From positions 173,501 through 237,500 of the forward strand of contig NZ_CP089980.1 in the NCBI RefSeq assembly GCF_021389955.1: 64,000 nt of DNA, in the 5' to 3' direction. The position numbers and the translations under genes are program-made. Numbering within the stretch: position 1 is the stretch's first letter; every line of letters begins with the position of its first letter. The stretch comes from Fulvivirga maritima (GTDB lineage Bacteria; Bacteroidota; Bacteroidia; Cytophagales; Cyclobacteriaceae). Below, piece by piece: positions 17,903 through 28,283 of the stretch. A model generated the notes under the pieces. It made no database searches, was not told the origin of the DNA, and was given only the letters and a program-made list of their open reading frames with translations.

Positions 17903-18316
17903 TTAGTGAGGTAACTTATCCCTTAGAAGTCCATAAACAAACGTACCTAACAGAGCACTTAACATTACTATTATAAACACTGTTAGGCCATTCCCTATTA
18001 ATATATACATTGGTCCGGGACACGCTCCTGTAAGCGCCCAGCCTAAACCGAAAATTATTCCGCCAAAAATGTAACGCTTCCAGCCTCTCTCTTTAGGGGG
18101 TAAATTAATCACCTCTCCGTTCATGTCTTTTCCATTAAGCTTCTTCACTACTGCCAGAATAATAATACCCACTACTACTGCTGAGCCTATCACCCCATAC
18201 ATATGAAAGGAGCCGAACTTAAACATTTCATAAATACGATACCACGAAATCACTTGTGCTTTGGTTAACAACACTCCAAAAACAAGTCCCAGGAATAAGA
18301 ATTTTATATACTTCAT
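17903..18316 (-). CDS. YeeE/YedE-type sulfur transporter, second half
   Basis: 137 residues with about four membrane segments and the conserved GWALTGACPGPMYILIGNG motif (~92-110). Its Cys lies in the TGACPGP signature of YeeE/YedE proteins, which carry thiosulfate or sulfur atoms across the membrane. It partners the gene at 18316-18882, with which it shares one base (stop and start overlap). The two halves together match the full-length transporter, a split common in Bacteroidota. Neighbouring TauE/SafE and persulfide genes support a sulfur role. Confidence 0.8.
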   Translation of the reverse strand: MKYIKFLFLGLVFGVLLTKAQVISWYRIYEMFKFGSFHMYGVIGSAVVVGIIILAVVKKLNGKDMNGEVINLPPKERGWKRYIFGGIIFGLGWALTGACPGPMYILIGNGLTVFIIVMLSALLGTFVYGLLRDKLPH

Positions 18317-18882
18317 TATAAATTAATAAAATAAGGAATCAAAAAATAGGTGCTGATCAGCCCACCGATAAAAAAACCGATGACGGCTATTAAAGATGGA
18401 AGCTGTAGGTTACTAAGCCCTGTTATAGCATGTCCTGAGGTACAACCACCTGCATATCGGGTACCGAACCCAACCAGAAAACCTCCAAACACCATAAACA
18501 CAATACCTTTTAAAGTCAGTAATTGGTCCCATGAGAATATCTCAGTAGGCCCTAGCTGTGCTCCAGGATTACTAATGCCCATAGCTACCAACTCTTCTGC
18601 CACTTGCTCATTAAGCTGAATAGGCTCTGCACTTTGAAGCCATAACGCTGACACTACTCCCCCCAGTAAAATTCCAACTACAAAAACCAAATTCCAGACC
18701 TGCGCCCTCCAGTTAAATCTGAAGAAATCAGCATATCTGCCGCCTCCTCCTATGCTACACATGGTTCTGAAGGTAGAAGATATTCCAAATGTTTTACCTG
18801 TATAAATCATCAGGTACATAACCACTGCTATTAAAGGCCCGGCCACATACCATGGCCATGGCGCTCTTAACATTTCAATCAT
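18316..18882 (-). CDS. YeeE/YedE-type sulfur transporter, first half
   Basis: 188 residues with about five membrane segments. RYAGGCTSGHAITG (~140-153) is the conserved cysteine signature of the YeeE/YedE family, and GGGRYADFFRFNWRAQ (~46) matches the family's cytoplasmic loop. It is translated just ahead of the second half and 15 bases after TauE/SafE. The likely role is import or export of thiosulfate-type sulfur. Confidence 0.82.
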   Translation of the reverse strand: MIEMLRAPWPWYVAGPLIAVVMYLMIYTGKTFGISSTFRTMCSIGGGGRYADFFRFNWRAQVWNLVFVVGILLGGVVSALWLQSAEPIQLNEQVAEELVAMGISNPGAQLGPTEIFSWDQLLTLKGIVFMVFGGFLVGFGTRYAGGCTSGHAITGLSNLQLPSLIAVIGFFIGGLISTYFLIPYFINL

Positions 18883-18897
18883 AAAATAAATATTAGC

Positions 18898-19689
18898 TTA
18901 AAAGAATAGTTCACTTATTAATATATAGATGCCCATTACCAGCACAAACCATCCGAAAATAGATTTTAGGTGATGAGCTGCAATTTTCCTGGACCAATAC
19001 ATGCCTATAAAAATACCTACAATAGCTACTAATGAAAACTCCATAAGAAAGAGCCAGTCTATGCTTTGCTCCGTAGCATCACCAATAAAGCCGATTAGAG
19101 ACTGACTGGAGATAATTAGCAATGAGGTGCCTACCGCGGGCTTCATTGGCATACCGGCTAGCAGCACTAAGGCAGGAATAATCAAAAAGCCTCCGCCGGC
19201 CCCTACCAAACCTGCCACAAAACCGACCACTGCTCCTACCAGCATGAGCACAAATGGCTTGGTTTCTCTCACCGCAGAAGCATCATAACTCTTGCCTGAG
19301 CGAATCATAGATATCGATGCCACAATCATTAGCACCGAGAACAACACCATAATGGCGATGTCTTTACTAATAGGCATTCCTAAAACATTACCCAACTGAT
19401 GAGGAATAGCAGGAATAAAAAATTTGCGAGTAACAAACACTGCTATAATAGAAGGCACGGCAAATAATATGGCTGGCTTGTACTCCAGCACTTTCTTTCT
19501 GATAGCACTAATAGCGCCCACTCCTGCGGTAACACCCACCACAAAAAGAGAATAACCTGTGGCCAAAGTAGGGTTTACACCCAATATGTAAACTAACATT
19601 GGCACTGTTAAAATAGAACCTCCGCCTCCGGTTAACCCCAGGCTGAGGCCTATTAATACTGATGACATATACCCTAAGAATACTTCCAT
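18898..19689 (-). CDS. TauE/SafE family sulfite exporter-type membrane protein
   Basis: 263 residues with seven to eight membrane segments and the duplicated TauE/SafE signatures GLTGGGGSILTVPML (~19-33) and GAGGGFLIIPALV (~163-175). Members move sulfite, sulfonates or other organic anions. It leads the YeeE/YedE pair on the same strand. A weak GTAAT...GTCAC dyad lies at about 19712-19724 upstream. Confidence 0.85.
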   Translation of the reverse strand: MEVFLGYMSSVLIGLSLGLTGGGGSILTVPMLVYILGVNPTLATGYSLFVVGVTAGVGAISAIRKKVLEYKPAILFAVPSIIAVFVTRKFFIPAIPHQLGNVLGMPISKDIAIMVLFSVLMIVASISMIRSGKSYDASAVRETKPFVLMLVGAVVGFVAGLVGAGGGFLIIPALVLLAGMPMKPAVGTSLLIISSQSLIGFIGDATEQSIDWLFLMEFSLVAIVGIFIGMYWSRKIAAHHLKSIFGWFVLVMGIYILISELFF

Positions 19690-19758
19690 ATCTAAATAAA
19701 TCTTCTCAAAGGTAATATGGTCACAGACAAAGTTTAGTAACCAAAATCACATATGCGC

Positions 19759-20835
19759 TTAGTAGCTACTTTCATTGATTTTAGTTACGCCACGGTATGT
19801 CCAATAAATAATAGATGTATATCCTAACACAAATGGTAAACCTATACAAGCCAAAATAAACATGGTTCTTAATGTATATTCCGAAGATGCAGAATTATAA
19901 ATATCCAGGTTATACTCCGGAGTTAAGTTAGATACCATCATATTAGGAAATAAACCTAAAGCGAAAAACAAAATTATAGCCATCATCATTAATGCTGAAG
20001 AAATGAACCCTTGCAAAGGCTTATCTTTTACTAGTGACCTGTGAATATTTAATATAGCCAGAAAATTTAACACTACCACTATCCATGCTACCACAGAAAC
20101 TATAATATGATTCTGCTGTATCAGTGGGTGATGCTGGTCAATTGGCTCTATAAGCCCAAAAGAGAAATTAGCAAGCATCTCAGGCCTTTTGTACATGGTA
20201 AAAAAAGTAGTAATGGCATATAAAGGCACAAATATATAGTATGCCTTAAAGGCCCATCTTCTCACTCTTTCTTTCAGCTCACCTTCCGTTTTTAGGTTAA
20301 GATAAATAGCGCCATGCATGCTAAACATAATAAGGTTAAATACCCCGGTAAGCACTGTATAAGGACTAATCAAATCCAGGAAAGTACCTTGGTACTCCAT
20401 ATCTCCCCCTATCTGGAAGCCCATGATTACATTACCAATGGCCACTCCAAATAAAATGGCCGCTAAAATGGACCCTACAGAAAAGGCTACATCCCAAAAT
20501 TTACGCCAGCCTCGCATATCTTCCTTGCTTCTAAACTCTATAGACACCGCTCTAAATATGAGCGCAAACAGCAAGATCATAAATGGCAGGTAAAAACCTG
20601 AAAAAGCGGTAGCGTACACGTGTGGAAAAGCGGCAAAAAGTGCTCCCCCAGCAGTAACTAACCATACTTCATTACCATCCCACACGGGACCGATAGAGTT
20701 AAGCAAAATACGCCGATCATGATCTCCTTTAGAAAAGAGGTGCAATGCTCCAACTCCTAAATCAAAACCATCTAAAATGGCATAGCCGGTAAGTAAAAAT
20801 CCTACTATAATGAACCAAATAACCTGATAATCCAT
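19759..20835 (-). CDS. cydB: Cytochrome bd ubiquinol/menaquinol oxidase subunit II
   Basis: 358 residues with eight to nine membrane segments. The N-terminus (GYAILDGFDLGVGALHLF) is the CydB hallmark, followed by NEVWLVTAGGALFAAFP. It forms the high-affinity oxygen-reducing oxidase with CydA, encoded two bases upstream. No Cyd-specific ABC exporter is in the window. Confidence 0.95.
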   Translation of the reverse strand: MDYQVIWFIIVGFLLTGYAILDGFDLGVGALHLFSKGDHDRRILLNSIGPVWDGNEVWLVTAGGALFAAFPHVYATAFSGFYLPFMILLFALIFRAVSIEFRSKEDMRGWRKFWDVAFSVGSILAAILFGVAIGNVIMGFQIGGDMEYQGTFLDLISPYTVLTGVFNLIMFSMHGAIYLNLKTEGELKERVRRWAFKAYYIFVPLYAITTFFTMYKRPEMLANFSFGLIEPIDQHHPLIQQNHIIVSVVAWIVVVLNFLAILNIHRSLVKDKPLQGFISSALMMMAIILFFALGLFPNMMVSNLTPEYNLDIYNSASSEYTLRTMFILACIGLPFVLGYTSIIYWTYRGVTKINESSY

Positions 20836-20837
20836 AT

Positions 20838-22226
20838 TTATTTAAGGCTTTTGTTAAATGAATCAAACTGTTCGTGTCTTTCTCTGTAATCCGTTTCCAT
20901 GTCTGCATGAGATTCCGGACCATGTTTTATCTCCTTATTGAGCACATATAGCCAAGAGAAAAGTAATAGCAGATACACCAACCCAAACAAAATCAGAGAA
21001 GTATATACTTCCGGGGCTGATACGGCTTTAGAAATACCGTCCTCCGTTCTCAATAAGCCATACACCAGCCAGGGCTGCCTTCCTCGCTCTGCTGAGTACC
21101 AACCAGCCTGGTTCGCTATTACGGGTAAAACCACTGCCGCTACATATATTTTGAGCAACCATCTTTGATCAAACAGTTTTTTCCTCCACAAGAAAAATAG
21201 TGCTAACAGGGTGATAGCAATAAAGAACATCCCTAAAGCCACCATGAGGTGATAACTTTGGAAAACACTATTTACAGGGGGCCTATCTTCTTTAGGAAAT
21301 TGATCTAAACCTTTCACTTCATAACTAGTATCCCAATCTAAAAGAAAGCTCAGCGCCCCGGGCACCGCTACTCCTTTAGTCGTTTCTGTTTCTTCATCTA
21401 CATAGCCAAAGAGATACATAGGTGCCTCTTTTTGGGTCTCATACAGGCCTTCAAAAGCCGCCATTTTTGCGGGTTGATATTCATAAGCGACATGCGCACT
21501 TTCATGACCAATAAGTGGCTGTAGTAAAGAGGCACAGGCTGCCACTACCAGAGCAATGACAAAAGAGCGCTTGGCAAATTCCAAATGTTTTTTCTTTAAC
21601 AGGAAGTAAGCCGATACACTCAACACTAGAAATGATCCTTGCACAAAGGCACCCACTATAGAGTGACTAAAGCGAGACATAGAAGAAGGGCTAAACACCA
21701 TCTGCCAAAAATCGGTTATCACCGCTCTCATAAAGCCATTAGAATCTTGCACCAACTCATAAGCCACTGGTGTTTGTTGCCAGGAGTTCGCCACTATAAT
21801 CCAGAAGCCAGACAGGATAGAACCCAGGGCCACCATAACTGTAGCAAATAAATGGAAGCCAGGCTTCACCTTATTCCACCCAAATAATAGCACCGCCAAA
21901 AACCCTGATTCAAGAAAGAAGGCGAATATACCTTCTGCTGCCAGCGGAGAGCCAAACACATCTCCTACAAAACGTGAATAAGTAGCCCAGTTAGTACCAA
22001 ATTCAAATTCAAGCACAATACCTGTGGCTACACCTACCGAAAAGTTAGCAGCAAACACTTTTATCCAAAAGCGGGTAATCACTTCGTACACTTTCTTACG
22101 TGTGAAGTAATACATAGACTCAAAAATCACCAGCAATAATCCCATCCCTATACTGAAGGGCGGGAAAATATAGTGAAACATTGCAGTGAAGGCGAATTGC
22201 AGCCTCGAGAGTTCTTCAACTGTCAT
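20838..22226 (-). CDS. cydA: Cytochrome bd oxidase subunit I
   Basis: 462 residues with about nine membrane segments. His18 in [19 protein letters not shown] is the conserved N-terminal heme b595 ligand. The [24 protein letters not shown] and [12 protein letters not shown] blocks are typical of CydA. The enzyme oxidises quinol and reduces oxygen at low tension in the inner membrane. It overlaps the preceding 64-residue gene by 11 bases and is followed by cydB. Confidence 0.95.
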   Translation of the reverse strand: MTVEELSRLQFAFTAMFHYIFPPFSIGMGLLLVIFESMYYFTRKKVYEVITRFWIKVFAANFSVGVATGIVLEFEFGTNWATYSRFVGDVFGSPLAAEGIFAFFLESGFLAVLLFGWNKVKPGFHLFATVMVALGSILSGFWIIVANSWQQTPVAYELVQDSNGFMRAVITDFWQMVFSPSSMSRFSHSIVGAFVQGSFLVLSVSAYFLLKKKHLEFAKRSFVIALVVAACASLLQPLIGHESAHVAYEYQPAKMAAFEGLYETQKEAPMYLFGYVDEETETTKGVAVPGALSFLLDWDTSYEVKGLDQFPKEDRPPVNSVFQSYHLMVALGMFFIAITLLALFFLWRKKLFDQRWLLKIYVAAVVLPVIANQAGWYSAERGRQPWLVYGLLRTEDGISKAVSAPEVYTSLILFGLVYLLLLFSWLYVLNKEIKHGPESHADMETDYRERHEQFDSFNKSLK

Positions 22227-22410
22227 TCTTAGATTTTTTGAAGTAAATAAAAAAGGCTCCTATACCAAATAGCAGCCCAATAATCCCTTTTAATATTTTC
22301 TTTGCAGGAACCTCCCCTATCATATCTGGCAATAGAGGTAAACGCAATAGCAAATAATACAATGCTATCATTATAAAAACATAGATGAATAGTGCCTTAT
22401 GCTTTTCCAC
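22216..22410 (-). CDS. Small two-helix membrane protein upstream of cydA
   Basis: 64 residues with two hydrophobic helices (about 8-24 and 39-57) and a KKSKNDS tail. No family is recognised. Overlap with the cydA start suggests translational coupling and a role in the cytochrome bd operon. It does not resemble the short CydX subunit closely. Confidence 0.6.
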   Translation of the reverse strand: MEKHKALFIYVFIMIALYYLLLRLPLLPDMIGEVPAKKILKGIIGLLFGIGAFFIYFKKSKNDS

Positions 22411-22751
22411 GGTAACTGAAGACTAATTTATGCGCTAAATTAGAGGTCAAACATTAAAAGTCCTTCCATATTTCTGATTATTATCACACTCTGTAACATT
22501 AGTCACATATGTAACATAGATAGCTGAAGATGAATTCATTACATAACTTCCTCCCCTACTTGAACACTTCCTCATACCACCTCTACTATTTAAATACTCA
22601 GATATAACAAGTAAGTATAAAAACAAAAAGCACTTCTCTTTAGAATATTTTCAAGAGATAATTTTAGTCTTCTTGTATTTGAATTATAACAAATAATGTT
22701 TATTATGTGTTAATAATCAGTGAACTGGTTAATCACTAAACCTATACCACC
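22411..22751. other. Divergent control region between cyd operon and ATP-grasp operon
   Basis: About 340 AT-rich bases separate the divergent transcripts. The region contains the near-perfect dyad GTCACATATGTAAC (22502-22515). No gene is seen. Confidence 0.5.
22502..22515. promoter_or_regulatory. Candidate Crp/Fnr-type operator upstream of cyd operon
   Basis: GTCACATATGTAAC is a 14-base dyad with one mismatched pair. It fits the same GTnAYATnTRTnAC pattern as the perfect dyad at 28284-28297 next to the Crp/Fnr gene. It lies about 90 bases upstream of the 64-residue gene. Binding is inferred from form and position only. Confidence 0.4.
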
Positions 22752-24179
22752 ATGCTTTTTGACACCTATCACTGTAGTGGAAACTACGATGAAATGTTCA
22801 CTCCTAATGGTGAATGCAGAGACCACTACGCCCCTTTCAAAGCTGCCTTGGAACATATGCCCAAGAAGAAACTCTACCGCCTTCAGCACTCTACTGATAA
22901 AGCTCAAATGGCCATGGGCATGACCTTTAATGTTTATCATGATCATGAAGGTCTTGAGAAAATATTACATCTGGATATTGTACCCCGAATCATTAATGGC
23001 AGTGAATGGAATCAGCTACAAAAAGGATTAGAGCAACGCATATGCGCGCTCAACCTTTTCTTACAAGACATCTATAACGACAGAAAAATACTTAAAGACG
23101 GCGTAGTACCTAAGGAATTGGTGCTATCCAGCTCAGATTATCTGGAGCCTTGTGTGGGCCTCACCCCTCCTAAATCAATTTGGTGCCACATCACCGGTAC
23201 TGATTTGGTAAGAGATGAAAAAGGCAAATTTTATGTATTGGAAGACAACCTGCGCTGCCCTTCTGGTGTGTCCTACTTGCTGGAGAGTCGTGAAATTGTA
23301 AAAAGAGCCTTTCCCGAGTTATTTAATAGGCTTGGTGTAAGACCAGTGTCCGACTACCCTATTAAGTTGCTCAACATGTTGCAATCGCTCACTGGCAAAG
23401 AACGCCCTACCGTAGGCCTACTTACTCCGGGAGTATATAATTCGGCCTATTTTGAACATAGCTATCTGGCGCAGCAAATGGGCGTGGAGCTCGTTACTGG
23501 CGCTGACTTACTGGTTCAAGACCAAAAAGTATACATGCAAACCACCAAGGGCATAGAACAAATAGATGTTTTATACCGAAGAATAGATGACACATTTATA
23601 GATCCGCTCACATTTAATCCTAATTCCCTTCTGGGAGTACCAGGACTTTTTGATGCGTACCGTGCAGGAAATATTGCACTTGCTAATGCTCCAGGCACCG
23701 GCGTAGCTGATGACAAAGCCGTTTATGCCTATGTACCGGATATTATTAAATACTATCTGGATCAAGACCCGATTTTGGAAAACGTACCTACCTATTTATG
23801 TGAGAAACAAGACCACAGACAGTATGTGCTGGATAACATCCACAATCTGGTAGTAAAAGAAACTAATGCGGCAGGTGGCTATGGCATGCTCATAGGGCCG
23901 AAATCCACCACCGCTGATCATGAAAAATTCAGGGCTTTGATAAAATCAAACCCTAGAAACTATATCGCACAACCTACTCTATCGCTATCTACTGTACCAA
24001 CCATTTCTAAAGAAAATATAGAGCCTCGCCACGTAGACCTCCGTCCGTATATTTTATATGGAGACAAAATAGAGGTGCTACCCGGAGCACTCACGCGAGT
24101 GGCCCTGGTAAAAGGCTCTTTAGTTGTTAATTCCTCCCAAGGAGGGGGCAGTAAAGATACTTGGGTATTGTATGAATAA
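22752..24179 (+). CDS. Circularly permuted ATP-grasp type 2 protein
   Basis: 475 residues of the permuted ATP-grasp family (DUF404/DUF407). Typical blocks are DEMFTPNGECRDHY (~14), GVSYLLESREIVKRAFPEL (~174) and VVKETNAAGGYGMLIGP (~371), plus a C-terminal GGGSKDTWVL. The family is predicted to form peptide bonds in a peptide tag or a small metabolite. It is first in a four-gene operon with alpha-E, a proteasome-like protease and a transglutaminase-like protein, a known association. The alpha-E start overlaps its stop. Confidence 0.9.
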   Translation: MLFDTYHCSGNYDEMFTPNGECRDHYAPFKAALEHMPKKKLYRLQHSTDKAQMAMGMTFNVYHDHEGLEKILHLDIVPRIINGSEWNQLQKGLEQRICALNLFLQDIYNDRKILKDGVVPKELVLSSSDYLEPCVGLTPPKSIWCHITGTDLVRDEKGKFYVLEDNLRCPSGVSYLLESREIVKRAFPELFNRLGVRPVSDYPIKLLNMLQSLTGKERPTVGLLTPGVYNSAYFEHSYLAQQMGVELVTGADLLVQDQKVYMQTTKGIEQIDVLYRRIDDTFIDPLTFNPNSLLGVPGLFDAYRAGNIALANAPGTGVADDKAVYAYVPDIIKYYLDQDPILENVPTYLCEKQDHRQYVLDNIHNLVVKETNAAGGYGMLIGPKSTTADHEKFRALIKSNPRNYIAQPTLSLSTVPTISKENIEPRHVDLRPYILYGDKIEVLPGALTRVALVKGSLVVNSSQGGGSKDTWVLYE

Positions 24180-25160
24180 TATGTTAAGCAGAGTCGCAGA
24201 TTCCATTTATTGGCTAGGTAGATACTTGGAAAGAGCTGAAAATTATGCTCGTTTTATTGATGTTAATTATAACCTGATGCTAGACCTGCCTCCGGGCATG
24301 GATGAGCAATGGGAACCGCTCATAGCCGTTACAGGAGATTTAGAAGATTATAAAAGAAGGTACCCTACCTCAGACCGAAAGAGCGCTATTTTCTTTTTGG
24401 CCTTTGATGAGGAGAATCCTAATTCCTTGCTTTCCAGCATATCACGAGCACGTGAAAATGCTAGAGTGGTAAGAGAAAACCTCACTAAAGAAACCTGGGA
24501 GAAGCTCAATGAAGCCTACCTGCAGGCAAAACAAGGCTACAAAGCCAAAATATGGCAAATGGATGATCCCAGAGGTTTTTTCATTCATATAAAATATGCT
24601 ATACAGCTGCTCTATGGTATAGCTGACAATAGCGTAGCCAGAACCGAGGCCTGGTATTTCAACAAACTGGGGCATTACCTGGAGCGTGCAGACAAAACCT
24701 CGCGTGTGCTAGACGTGAAATACCACATTCTGTTACCTGCACCAGAAGAAGTAGGCTCTCCGCTAGACTACCTCCACTGGATGGCTCTGCTAAAATCAGT
24801 TAGTGGCTTTAACACCTACCGCAGAGCCTATGGCAAAATAGTACCTCATGGCGTAGTGGAGTTTTTAATGCTAGATAAGTTTTTTCCAGATCAATATTCT
24901 TTTGCCTTACTGAAGCTGAAGAGTGCCTTTATAAAATATCTGGCTACTCAGGCAAAGGCTTTAGTAACAGCACTGAAAAACGCATGGGCGAACTCAGGTC
25001 AAAATTGGAGTTTGCTGATATTAATGATATAATAAGTAAAGGTTTACATGAGTATATTGATGATCTACAAATAAAAATTAATATAATTTCGAACACTATT
25101 CATGAAAATTTCTTTATGATTAGAGACAATTTTGTAGAACAAAAACAGGTAAACGAATGA
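24172..25160 (+). pseudogene. Alpha-E domain protein, one frameshift
   Basis: An alpha-helical partner of permuted ATP-grasp proteins. The first part reads MLSRVADSIYWLGRYLERAENYARF, the alpha-E hallmark. The frame breaks in an A-run at 24933-24936. In the other frame the expected ending follows (ISGYSGKGFSNSTEKRMGEL, then LRSKLEFADIN) up to a TGA at 25158-25160 that overlaps the next start as ATGA. One missing A would restore about 329 residues. The intact downstream homology and preserved overlap suggest either a very recent mutation or an indel error in the sequence. The start at 24172 overlaps the ATP-grasp stop. Confidence 0.85.
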
Positions 25161-25903
25161 CTTACTGCTTAGGCATAAAAAATAGAGAAGGAATAATAGG
25201 CTTGGCTGATACCAGGATCACTTCCGGCACTGAAACTACTACTGCTAAAAAGGTTTTTACAGTAAATAAAAAAAAGCATTCCTTTTTCATCATGACTTCC
25301 GGCCTACGCTCAGTAAGAGACAAGGCCATCACCTACTTTAAAGAAGTAGTAGAAGAGGAAGACGAATCTTTCACCAAACTATACAAAACGGTGAACAAGT
25401 TTGCTGAACAAATTAAACGAGTAGCCACTGAAGACCGCGAGTCTCTAGAGCAGGCCGGCATGTCTTTTAACTTATTTTCTATAGTGGGCGGCCAGCTAGA
25501 GAAAGATACTGAACCCAAGCTATATTTACTATATCCGCAAGGAAACTGGATAGAAGTAGGAGAAGGAACACCATTTGTAATTATTGGTAATACCGGCTTC
25601 GGTAACCCTATCCTTAAAAGGGCTTTGCATTATGATGATGACATGAAATTTGCGCTTAAAGTCGCTTTTCTTTCTTTTGATGCTACCCGTATTAGCGCTA
25701 ATGATGTGGATTTCCCTATTGATACAGTAATATTAAAAAATAACAGCTTTGATATTATCGAACATCGTTTTATGGGCAAAGAACTTAACGAACTTTCTGA
25801 CACCTGGAATTCTAACTTAAAAGATGGAATCAGTAGCCTCTCTGCCGATGTGCTTAATGATGCCTTTAAAGCAAAGAGTGAAAGAACCATTAAGATGTTC
25901 TAA
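25157..25903 (+). CDS. Proteasome-type (Ntn, family T1-like) protease
   Basis: 248 residues beginning MTYCLGIKNREGIIGLADTR. The Thr after the start Met would become the N-terminal nucleophile, and the GLADTR block fits the proteasome/HslV-like fold. Such proteins accompany ATP-grasp/alpha-E operons and may process the tagged peptide or protein. The start overlaps the alpha-E stop by four bases, and the transglutaminase-like gene follows after five. Confidence 0.87.
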   Translation: MTYCLGIKNREGIIGLADTRITSGTETTTAKKVFTVNKKKHSFFIMTSGLRSVRDKAITYFKEVVEEEDESFTKLYKTVNKFAEQIKRVATEDRESLEQAGMSFNLFSIVGGQLEKDTEPKLYLLYPQGNWIEVGEGTPFVIIGNTGFGNPILKRALHYDDDMKFALKVAFLSFDATRISANDVDFPIDTVILKNNSFDIIEHRFMGKELNELSDTWNSNLKDGISSLSADVLNDAFKAKSERTIKMF

Positions 25904-25908
25904 AATAC

Positions 25909-26745
25909 ATGCTACTTAAGATTCACCATCGCACCAGCTATCACTATGAGGATGCCGTATTTCTGGATCCTCATTATTTTTATCTCAAGCCTCAGGTTAG
26001 GGCTTATTTAGAGCTGAAAGATTTCCAAATAGAAGTGTCTCCTACTCCGAAAGGCTTTACTGAAAGAATAGATATTGAAAACAATGAATATTTTCAGGTA
26101 TGGAACCATGATAAGACAGATCGACTGGAGGTTACTGTAAATTCAACTATTTTACTTCAGGAAGTCAACCTTTTTAATTTCCTTATAGATCCGCCAATAC
26201 AACTCAATCAAGAGGCTGTGTATGATAAAAGTGAGTTAGCTTTTCTAAAGCCTTACCTACACCACAACCTTCCATCTAAAATAAAGTCGTTTGTAACCTC
26301 TCTTGCAGAACAAACTCATTACGAACCTATACCTTTTCTTTCTGCTTTGTTATCAGAGATCAGTCAGAATTGGGATCATACCGTAAGAATGGAGCAGAAT
26401 ATTTTACCTGTAGAGAAGTGTTTCACCTCACAAAAAGGATCTTGCAGAGACTTAACGGTAATGCTTATGGATATGGTAAGAGCTATGGGACTGGCTAGCA
26501 GATTTGTGAGCGGCTATGCTTACAATCCTGACCTTGGAGACGGCCACGAACTGCATGCCTGGGCAGAAGTTCTGCTACCCGGCGCTGGCTGGGTAGGCGT
26601 AGATCCCAGCCTGGGGTTATTTACGAATGAGGTATACATCCCCCTGGCCACTAGCTACGACCCTGCTAATACCATGACGGTGAAAGGACATTATAGAGGC
26701 AAAGTAAAATCAACTTTGGATACTCAGGTCACTATCTCTGAATAA
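25909..26745 (+). CDS. Transglutaminase-like protease family protein
   Basis: 278 residues with an N-terminal beta-rich domain and a transglutaminase-like core. The triad is visible as Cys in QKGSCRDLTVMLMD (~179), His in HELHAWAEV (~213) and Asp in GVDPSLGL (~228). Members act as cysteine peptidases or amide-bond enzymes. It ends the ATP-grasp operon, where such proteins usually occur, and is followed by a terminator. Confidence 0.88.
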   Translation: MLLKIHHRTSYHYEDAVFLDPHYFYLKPQVRAYLELKDFQIEVSPTPKGFTERIDIENNEYFQVWNHDKTDRLEVTVNSTILLQEVNLFNFLIDPPIQLNQEAVYDKSELAFLKPYLHHNLPSKIKSFVTSLAEQTHYEPIPFLSALLSEISQNWDHTVRMEQNILPVEKCFTSQKGSCRDLTVMLMDMVRAMGLASRFVSGYAYNPDLGDGHELHAWAEVLLPGAGWVGVDPSLGLFTNEVYIPLATSYDPANTMTVKGHYRGKVKSTLDTQVTISE

Positions 26746-26749
26746 AACT

Positions 26750-26786
26750 AAAAGCCACACTACGAAAACTGCGTAATGTGGCTTTT
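26750..26786. terminator. Bidirectional terminator
   Basis: A long stem (AAAAGCCACA...TGTGGCTTTT with an inner TACG/CGTA) has A-runs and T-runs on both sides. It separates the plus-strand transglutaminase gene from the minus-strand persulfide dioxygenase remnant. Confidence 0.8.
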
Positions 26787-26813
26787 CTAATCAAGAATAA
26801 TCAGTAAACAATC

Positions 26814-28224
26814 TTATAGCATGGTTGCTGGTGCCTGATATTCGGTTAACTCTGCACCTGCTTCTTCAAGTGCTTTAAAACCGCCTTTGATATTTATTAC
26901 CTTATTGAAATTTCTAAGACTTTAGAATAGAGGCCATAATCATAGATCTATACCCTCCTGCGCAGTGCACATAATAGGTTTTATTTTCAGAAAGCAGATT
27001 AATTTCTTCATTAATAAAATCCAGAGGAACATTTTTCACTTCCGGAATATGCTGACTCTCATACTCACTCTCCTTTCTAACATCTAAAATAGAGCCTTTA
27101 TACTTATCAAGGTCCTTCACTACTTCTGCAGCCTCCACTTCATCAATAGTAGCTATATTTTTCCCTGCCTGTTTCCAACTATTAAACCCACCTTTTAAAT
27201 AGCCTATGGTATTATCATATCCTACTCTGGAAAGTCGGGTTACTGCCTCTTCTTCTCTTCCTTCATCAGCTACAAGTATAAGCGGTTGATCAAGGTCTTC
27301 TATCACTGTACCAACCCAAGTAGCAAAACTACCATCAAGGCCAATAAATCAAGAACCAGGAATATGTCCTTGTGCAAAATCATCAGCACTTCTAACATCA
27401 AGTATGAGGGTTCCGTCTTGATCCACTGCCTTTTCTACCTCTGTTACGGTGAGCGGAGATACACCCTGCTCCAGCACTTTATCAAAACTTTCATAGCCTT
27501 TTTTGTTGAGCACCGCATTTTTAGGAAAGTACTGCGGTGGCGCCACCAACCCTTCAGTGATAGCCTCCACAAATTCCTCCTTAGTCATATCGGCACGTAA
27601 GGCGTAATTATACTTCTTCTGGTTTCCCAGCGTATCAGTAGTTTCCTTGCTCATATTTTTGCCACAGGCTGAGCCGGCGCCATGCCCGGGATACACTATA
27701 ATATCATCTGGCAATGGCATTATTTTATTTCTTAAAGAATCAAACAGATAGCCGGCAAGGTCTTCCCGAGAAAGATCACTCTTCACAGCAAGGTCAGGCC
27801 TGCCTACATCTCCTATGAATAAAGTGTCTCCGGTAAATATGCTATTCATTTGGCCTTGCTCATCTAATAACAGAAAAGTAGATGATTCCATAGTATGCCC
27901 AGGAGTATGCAAAACTTTGATCACTACATCACCCAGTTGTAGCTCTTCCTCATCTTTAGCCACATAAGCATCAAACTCAGGCTTAGCGGTGGGGCCATAT
28001 ACTATTTTCGCCCCGGTATGTTTTGCCAGATCCAGGTGACCTGATACAAAATCTGCATGAAAATGCGTCTCTAAAATGTACTTGATTTTGGCTCCCCGTT
28101 CTTCAGCCATTTTAATGTAAGGAGCCGTTTCTCGCAGCGGGTCTATAATAGCCACTTCTCCTTGTGACTCTATGTAATAGGCCGCCTCAGCGAGGCAACC
28201 TGTGTATATTTGTTCTACTTTCAT
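26814..28224 (-). pseudogene. Persulfide dioxygenase-rhodanese fusion, disrupted
   Basis: An ETHE1-like metallo-beta-lactamase domain (THFHADFVSGH zinc motif, TGDTLFIGDVGRPDL) is followed by two rhodanese domains. An in-frame TGA at 27349-27351 cuts the first rhodanese domain after GHIPGS; the same frame then continues FIGLDGSFATWVG as in intact relatives. A second break near 26920-26928 shifts the frame before RNFNKVINIKGGFKALEEAG and the final stop at 26814. The second rhodanese keeps a CAGGYRS loop. The full protein would be about 470 residues and oxidises glutathione-type persulfide to sulfite. With one nonsense change and one indel it looks genuinely inactive; a truncated dioxygenase of 291 residues could still be made. 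Confidence 0.85.
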
Positions 28225-28283
28225 GGTGTTATGGTCTTAAGTTAAAATCATAACAAATGTCAGTATATAAATAGTTGTGTTCA

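Noticed and set aside
27349..27351. TGA read as Trp or selenocysteine
   Set aside because: Other genes here (for example at 7460 and 55753) end in TGA, no SECIS-like hairpin is evident, and relatives do not have a catalytic residue at this point.
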